NCBI GenBank assembly: GCA_022695795.1
Contig: MU404156.1
Location: 1 to 64,000 of the forward strand
Direction of reading: 5' to 3'
DNA: 64,000 nt
Source: Biscogniauxia marginata
Lineage: Eukaryota; Ascomycota; Sordariomycetes; Xylariales; Xylariaceae
Shown: one piece after another, positions 58,668 to 64,000 of the stretch
Numbering within the stretch: the first letter of the stretch is position 1
How the letters are laid out: each line of letters begins with the position of its first letter
Notes under the pieces: generated by a model
Databases searched by the model: none
Told to the model about the DNA's origin: nothing
The model's input: the letters and a program-made list of their open reading frames with translations, nothing else
Position numbers and translations under genes: made by a program

Positions 58668-59321
58668 ATGGCCGACGACGTCCCCGTCACCCCCGTTCCC
58701 GTGCCTTCGTACGGCCAGCCGGCGGCGAACGCGTCCGGCGAAACCACGAGCGTCCCGCCCGCCGAAGCTGCTACCGCGACCACCGAGTCTATCCCCAAAG
58801 ACGTCGCTATGACCGATGTCGCAGCCAGCACCGAGCAAGCTCCTGTAAGTTAAAAAAACCCCAAAAAAAACCCTTACTCTTCTTTATTCCAATTCAATCT
58901 CTGTGCTTTTGCTGGTGGGGACCTCACTGACACGAGCGTCGTTTCGCTCTACTATAGTCACCAGCTCCCGCGGCATCTTCTACCAATGCGCCGAGCCCGG
59001 CGCCCGCGCGCACCGGCACGCCTCTGCGCACCAATGGCCAGGAGAACACGTCGCGCGCCGCCTCGCAGCATCCCGACCCGGGCTTCACCATGCCCGCCGA
59101 GGCCCCGCCCCATGGAGCGCCCGTGCGACAGTACCTAAACTCGAAGGTCACTAGCACCTTGCTGGAGGGTATGAAGGTGATCGCGAAAGAGCAGTAAGTC
59201 GATACAGCGTGACTTAATAGCCATATGTGTTTTACTAACACATGCCGTTTTCAGACCTAAGGATCCCCTACGAGTACTTGGAGAGTACCTGCTCCAGCGT
59301 TCGAAGGAACTCGAGACTTGA
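58668..59321 (+). CDS. SDC1: COMPASS (Set1) complex subunit Sdc1, Dpy-30 domain
   Basis: Three exons, 58668-58844, 58958-59193 and 59255-59321 (introns 113 and 61 nt), 159 residues. Sdc1/Dpy-30 is a small dimeric subunit of the Set1/COMPASS histone H3 K4 methyltransferase in the nucleus. The first about 110 residues are Ala/Pro/Thr-rich and disordered. The C-terminal about 44 residues form the Dpy-30 two-helix motif: VRQYLNSKVTSTLLEGMKVIA, then KDPLRVLGEYLLQRSKEL, with the typical P-x-x-L-x-x-x-L-Y/L spacing. The last exon codes only for the second helix; CAG split across the intron gives the linking glutamine. Convergent with RPS13 (321 bp between stops). Confidence 0.89.
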
Positions 59322-59642
59322 GGAGTGTACGAGGGGAACTAGTGTAGCATGAATACGGAGTTTTTGGCCAAGAAAAGAATCGATGTCTGGCGTCGCGACA
59401 CTGTACACGGATTATAGACTATGTCTTGCACAATGATACCATTGCTTTAGGGACTGCTGAAATAGTATACGTCCAAGAGATTCACATTGATCTCTATTCT
59501 TCTGGCTACCCGTCTATCTCATGTGACTAGAACAGCCCGGTGATGTTCCTTTTTATTGGCTGCCAGAAAAGCAAAACCATTCCACCAACTCCGTGACCAT
59601 ACACACACCAAGCACTCCATATGCCAAGATAGCTTCCCAGGC
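59322..59642. other. Convergent 3' spacer SDC1/RPS13
   Basis: 321 bp between two stops; presumably both polyadenylation regions. No gene. Confidence 0.6.
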
Positions 59643-60377
59643 TTATGCGACAATAGTGCTGGCAGTAGCACTCTCGTACTTCCAGGTGGGGGGCAGGACA
59701 CCGACATTCTTGTAGTAGCGGGCCAGACGGTGGATTCGCGACTCGATCAGAATGAGACGGAACTTGGCATCCTTATCCTTTCGGTTGCGCTCGAGGTGCT
59801 TTCGGACGGAGACGGCCTTCGTAACAGCATTAGCATCATCATTCACCAAATAAAGTTGTCTCCCCTCTAGTCTAGTGACTATCGCTAGATATTCACTCAC
59901 CTTCTTGATCAGAGCATAGAGATCCTCGGGGATTTCGGGACTCAAGCCTGTATAAAGATCACACTGTCAGCCTTGACCAACAGTGGCATTTATGACAACC
60001 CATTGCATTATGGGATTTTGTCTTTTGGTTTTTTTTTTCCTTCTTTTTTTCTTGTCTACTCGAGGGGCATTTTCATGTCGTACCGTTGGACTTGAGGATT
60101 CGCAGAATCTTGTTACCTAGACACCGGGGGTTAGCGCAATTCGGTCTCTTCATTTTCCTGTCGTGTCTTCCTTACCAGTGACGACGCGGACCTGGGCGAT
60201 ACCGTGGGAGTCACGGAGGACGACACCGATCTGCGAAGGGGTGGCACCCTTTCGGGCGAGTCTGCATATTTGCTCCTCGACCTGGGCGGGCGTGGTCTTA
60301 AGCCAGGCAGGTGCGGTTCGCGAGTAGGGGATCGCGGAGGCTGAGATACCCTTTCCGTTGGAGTGAAGACGACCCAT
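59643..60377 (-). CDS. RPS13: 40S ribosomal protein S13 (uS15)
   Basis: Four exons: 60377-60176, 60116-60084, 59947-59901 and 59816-59643, with introns of 59, 136 and 84 nt; the spliced product is 151 residues, exactly the eukaryotic family length. uS15 binds 18S rRNA in the small subunit body and is essential. Family landmarks in order: [106 protein letters not shown], and IHRLARYYK. The third intron (59900-59817) has a GTGAGT donor, a GCTAAT branch-like site and an AAG acceptor but is 3n and stop-free, so unspliced mRNA would still be translated with 28 extra residues. Splicing it out restores KKAVSVRKH, as in all relatives, so it is called an intron. Confidence 0.97.
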
Positions 60378-61777
60378 CTTTGCGGTATTTGTGGTGTTTG
60401 TTGCCTGTCGACCGTGTTGGTTGTTGGGGGTAGTTGAAAGTCGCGGGGATTGACCGTGTGGGAGGAGATGGAGATTTTTCGGCGGGTTTAAAAAATTTAT
60501 TAAGCGAAAAGTGGTGGTGAGGTTTGTGTGTGGAATCAATCTTACCCTCAGGTGGTCTAAGCTTTTCTGACCCGTTTTTCTCGGATACCAGCCGATCTTT
60601 AGCCGATACTACCTCCTGCCAAGCATTGAATTTTCTGCTGGACAAAAAAGCATCTACCATTTACTCCGATTTTCTTCTTCTCCCTTCACGGGGAAGTTTC
60701 TCATTGAACTACCACGGAACAAACTGCCCACACTCTTGAGTACCTAGAGTGCTCAGTTTATGCTTCTGGTAGTTTCTACAGTCCCAGTCAATTTCTGGTT
60801 CAGTGCATCTTCGTATCTGCACTCGCTTTCGAAGGTATGCCCACTCTCATCTCTCAACCTCCAACCTCTTTATGATGATACACTCCAATCAATTTTATTT
60901 CTGGTACCTCTTATATCATCGGGTCTTCGGACCTGAAATGTATTAAACGGACTTCTGATGAGGATCCTTTCTTCCCGCAATGACTGGACGAGTTAAGAAG
61001 TAGGAACCCAGCTAACCTATGCGGCAGGTAACTCGTTAGATCTGCTAATCTGTAAAGATTAGCAGTCAGCACTCTCTGTCTCGTGTACATGGTTCCATGC
61101 GGCTTCTTTTGAAGGCGTGCATGTCCCGGATGCAGTATACTTGTTTGTTTTCTGTTTCATGTTTCTAATTAATCAGATACATATTCATGGGTGTATATAT
61201 CAGTATATGCGTGCATGTCTCTAATATACAAATTTGGCATAACAATGTTTTCTCTATATTTGGGGTTCTAAACCCTTGACATATCTCAACCTCTGCCGGT
61301 CCGGCTAGTTTTTTCTCACAGCCAATCGATTCCCGCTAAAGAGGAAGAATAAGTTGTTAATGGCTTTGTGTCAACTCTAAACTGCAAATCCATGTTTCCC
61401 ATTTAACTACCAGTAGGTAGGCTCGTCTTGAGGTGCCTGAACATTACAGCTTTCCGTTGAACGCGGCTCATTACTAGGTATTTCTTTCTAGCAACTATAC
61501 TGTTTCCCGTACATTCTACTAAGAAGCCAAAGCTTGAGTGTTTGTTAGATGTCCTGAACATATCCTGGCTGGCCCTCTTTGTATTCCAGCTCATTGGAAG
61601 CATATGTTTGCTACAAGTTACCATAAGTTTCCCTCTAAATTCACATAAAAGATGTGATATCTACTACCACCACTGCTAACAACAGCAAGGAAGAATCTAT
61701 ACGCTCACCACCATCGCATCAAGCACCACCTACTCCCCCCCTAAATATCTACCTCTACATCCTCCAAACTCACCACA
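60378..61777. other. Spacer and promoters of RPS13 and the GGCT-like gene
   Basis: 1.4 kb between divergent genes. No supportable gene; AT-rich with a few short palindromic stretches (for example CTGCTAATCTG...AGATTAGCAG near 61040-61065, an inverted repeat). Confidence 0.55.
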
Positions 61778-62428
61778 ATGTCCTCCACCTCCAGCACAGC
61801 CTCGACCCCGAGATCGGGAAAGTCAGAGGCAACTACCTCCAAGGTCCACATCGACGCGCAGGCCTTCCAGCCCTGCTACATGTTCTTCTACGGGTCCCTC
61901 ATGGACGCGCAAGTTCTCCAGCAAATCGCCCGGCTCCCCTCGCCTCCCGTACTGGAACCGGCCTGGATCTCCGGCTGGGAGATGAAGATGTGGGGATCGT
62001 TCCCTACGCTCATCCCCGCCGCCGCCCTCGCCGCTGATAACTCCATCACTACCACCACCACCAAGCAACCAGAGCAGGAAAGATCCTCCTCCTCCTCCTC
62101 CTCCCCCCTCGGCAGCGAGAACATAATCCGCGGCGTAGCCTGGAAGCTCACGACGTACGCCCAGTTCGCCCACCTGCAGGAATACGAGACTGACCACTAT
62201 GAGCCCCGCGTCTGCACCATCCACCGGACCGACGCCGACGCCGGCACCGACACCGTCGAGGACCGCCTCCCCTGCCTGATGTTCGCCTGGTCCGGCGACC
62301 CGAACAGTTCGTGCCTCCGCTCGGGCCGCTTCGACTTGGAGCTGTACCGGCAGACACTCAACCAGGACTTTTCTATTGAATATGAACCTGAATACGAATC
62401 CGAACCTGAACCTGAAACAGAGAACTGA
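61778..62428 (+). CDS. Gamma-glutamylcyclotransferase/AIG2-like protein
   Basis: Single-exon gene for 216 residues with the GGCT-like (AIG2) fold. The hallmark substrate loop FFYGSLMDAQVL is at 37-48. Conserved downstream elements include the VLEPAWISGWEMKMWGSFPTL strand pair, IIRGVAWKLT, and HLQEYETDHYEPRVCTI, where the glutamate of LQEYE is in the place of the family's acid. Members include gamma-glutamylcyclotransferases and gamma-glutamylamine cyclotransferases, but most fungal AIG2-like proteins are uncharacterised, so the reaction is not assigned. A low-complexity Thr/Ser insertion (TTTTTK, then a Ser run encoded by TCC repeats at 62086-62105) interrupts the fold between two strands. 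The gene ends about 340 bp from the RIP-type tract. Confidence 0.82.
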   Translation: MSSTSSTASTPRSGKSEATTSKVHIDAQAFQPCYMFFYGSLMDAQVLQQIARLPSPPVLEPAWISGWEMKMWGSFPTLIPAAALAADNSITTTTTKQPEQERSSSSSSSPLGSENIIRGVAWKLTTYAQFAHLQEYETDHYEPRVCTIHRTDADAGTDTVEDRLPCLMFAWSGDPNSSCLRSGRFDLELYRQTLNQDFSIEYEPEYESEPEPETEN

Positions 62429-62770
62429 ATGGATCGGATAGACAGCGTGACGTGACGTAACTCACCGTACCCCCCAACCTCTGCCCCTTACTGCGTTCCA
62501 CCCCCTTCCCCCCCTTTCCCCCCCAAAAAAAGAAAGATTGCGAAAGGGGGGAAGGGAAGGGGGGGGGACCCTAATCTATAACACTCTTTTTAGTTAGTGG
62601 TCACCAGGTAATGGGAAGCGAATCGTAAACATGGTGGTGGGATAATTGGTTACTCAACTGTTGTGAATCCGTTATTAGTCGGTCTAGCGGATGTTTACAT
62701 AGATAGTTGGGAGGTAAGCCGGGTGGTATAGGAAGCATTACGTTTATATTGACATTTTGAGAGTTATTTA
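62429..62770. other. 3' flank of the GGCT-like gene
   Basis: Ordinary composition with C- and G-runs (62500-62570) and normal CpA/TpG content; the transition to the AT tract is at about 62770. Confidence 0.6.
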
Positions 62771-64000
62771 TTCCTTAATCCGGTAATATCTTAACTCTTA
62801 AAACTATATATAACCCTTGTTAAGTTAATGGATTAGAAGTAACAAGAGTCATTATATTTAGTTATAAGTACTTTTAAGACAAAGCTATAATTATTAAAAG
62901 TATTAATCATTAAAAAGTGAAGTTATTTATAAAAGTGTTAATATATATAAAGAAAAAAAACTTAAAAATATATAATATATTTATATTATTATATTTAAAG
63001 TTATATTTAAAGTTATATTTACAATATTATATTTATTAAAAGAGTTATATAAATAAATATATATATATATTAAAAATAAAAATAAAAATATTATTAATTA
63101 AAAGTTTTTTATTATTTTTATAATAAGACGCGACGTTTAAAACTTTATAAAATTTCGAGTTAAAAATATAACTTTTAAAGGCTTAACCGAAAAGTTTAAT
63201 ATATTAAATAATTATAAAAATACTTTTTATTTTTAATAAACTATTTAAAAATAATTATAATACGTTTTAATTTATTTATATTATATTATTTTTATTTAAG
63301 TTTTTAAAACTCTTTTTAATATTTAATAATACGAGTTTTATATTATAAATATATTTATAAGTTATAAAAGTAGTTTTATTATTTATAAAAATAATAACTT
63401 TTAATTAATAAATAACTTATATATAACGTGCTTTATTAGTACCTTGCGCATATTAATACTTTGCGCACTTTCCCTTATTTTCTTATATTAGAATTAAGAT
63501 TTAATAACCATAATATATAAAATTAACTTAAACTACTTAAAATCTAATAAACCTAATATAATTATAGTATTTTAACAAGTACGCGCATTATAACTAGTCT
63601 CCCCGCAAGTATTATATCGTCGCCTAGAAAGTTGCCCCTTATTTTGCTTACCCCCTTTAAAGCGCTTGTCGCGTCGAGCCTGCTTTTCTGCCTCCTTTTA
63701 AGTTAAAACGTCTTGCGTATCTTTTATAATAAGTGCCCCCTTTTAACGGACTTAAGTCTTTTTAGCCTTATGACGTTTATTAAGTGCTTTATTTACTACT
63801 CGAAATGTGCGCATCTCGGCTAATAAAAGCGTTATTTTATAAGCTAACATTTTAATATTTTTAATTAACGCCGTTACCGTCTTAAAAATGAGGGTTAAAA
63901 AGCTTTCTTAATAACGTATAATGCGACTCTTTATTAAGGTTAATTATAAAAACGCATTAATCGCATTATAAGGGGTTTAAAAGACCTAAAAGTTAATATT
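62771..64000. repeat. AT-rich tract with RIP signature (decayed repeat)
   Basis: Extremely AT-rich sequence running off the right edge. Hand count for 62941-63420 (480 bases): one CpA, no TpG, but seven CpG, with TpA everywhere. Loss of CpA and its complement TpG with CpG kept is the classical trace of repeat-induced point mutation in Pezizomycotina. From 63421 the tract is slightly less AT-rich. No open frame survives, so the original element cannot be named. Confidence 0.9.

Noticed and set aside
59948..60083. Possible snoRNA in RPS13 intron 2 (human RPS13 introns host U14)
   Set aside because: No C box/D box pair with terminal stem; one CTGA alone is not enough.
1..64000. CRISPR array, operon, prophage or bacterial insertion sequence
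   Set aside because: Spliceosomal introns, fungal gene content and absence of regularly spaced repeats exclude these.

Overview
The window is nuclear DNA of a filamentous ascomycete (Pezizomycotina, most likely a Sordariomycete). Introns are short (mostly 54-136 nt), with GTRNGT-type donors and CTAAC/CTAAT branch sites. The gene set is that of filamentous fungi: HapB, a single Bub1-type checkpoint kinase that also carries Mad3 motifs, and a filamentous-type FAN1. The right edge is a very AT-rich tract with the dinucleotide signature of repeat-induced point mutation (RIP). Many spacers carry TACCTA/TAGGTA clusters. I recognise no prokaryotic, viral, tRNA or rRNA gene.

Layout. 1-6.9 kb: no supportable gene, several low-complexity and G/C-run tracts. 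6.9-15.3 kb: SF3b1 (HSH155, minus), OGG1 (minus, 3 exons), then U2AF large subunit (plus, 5 exons) divergent from OGG1. 16.1-31.5 kb: TenA-like protein, BUB1 checkpoint kinase, APN1 endonuclease IV (minus), a phosphate-type MFS transporter (5 exons) and PSO2/SNM1. 32.3-35.9 kb: LSM2 (minus, with an 861-nt first intron) and hapB (minus). 35.9-49.3 kb: a 13 kb gene-poor stretch with the hapB promoter at its left end and a few exon-like islands I cannot identify. 49.3-50.0 kb: a Ser/Pro-rich protein I do not recognise. 50.0-55.6 kb: no gene seen. 55.6-62.4 kb: FAN1 (minus), SDC1 (plus, divergent from FAN1), RPS13 (minus, 4 exons) and a GGCT/AIG2-like protein. From about 62.77 kb to the end: RIP-type AT-rich DNA.

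Two functional themes recur. Four of the fifteen recognised genes act in DNA repair: OGG1 and APN1 are successive steps of base excision repair, while PSO2 and FAN1 are nucleases of interstrand-crosslink repair. Three act in pre-mRNA splicing: SF3b1 and U2AF65 are direct ULM-UHM binding partners at the branch site and 3' splice site, and LSm2 belongs to the U6 snRNP. The genes lie on both strands with their own promoters, so this is neighbourhood, not an operon.

The observations most worth a second look are: a complete KEN1-TPR-ABBA-KEN2-ABBA-GLEBS-kinase layout in the BUB1 product; an inverted CCAAT pair upstream of hapB, the gene for a subunit of the CCAAT-binding complex; the LSM2 first intron with a hairpin at its 3' end; a stop-free 84-nt intron in RPS13; MluI-box sequences upstream of APN1 and FAN1; and a RIP tract where surviving CpA/TpG sites are mostly GCA/TGC.
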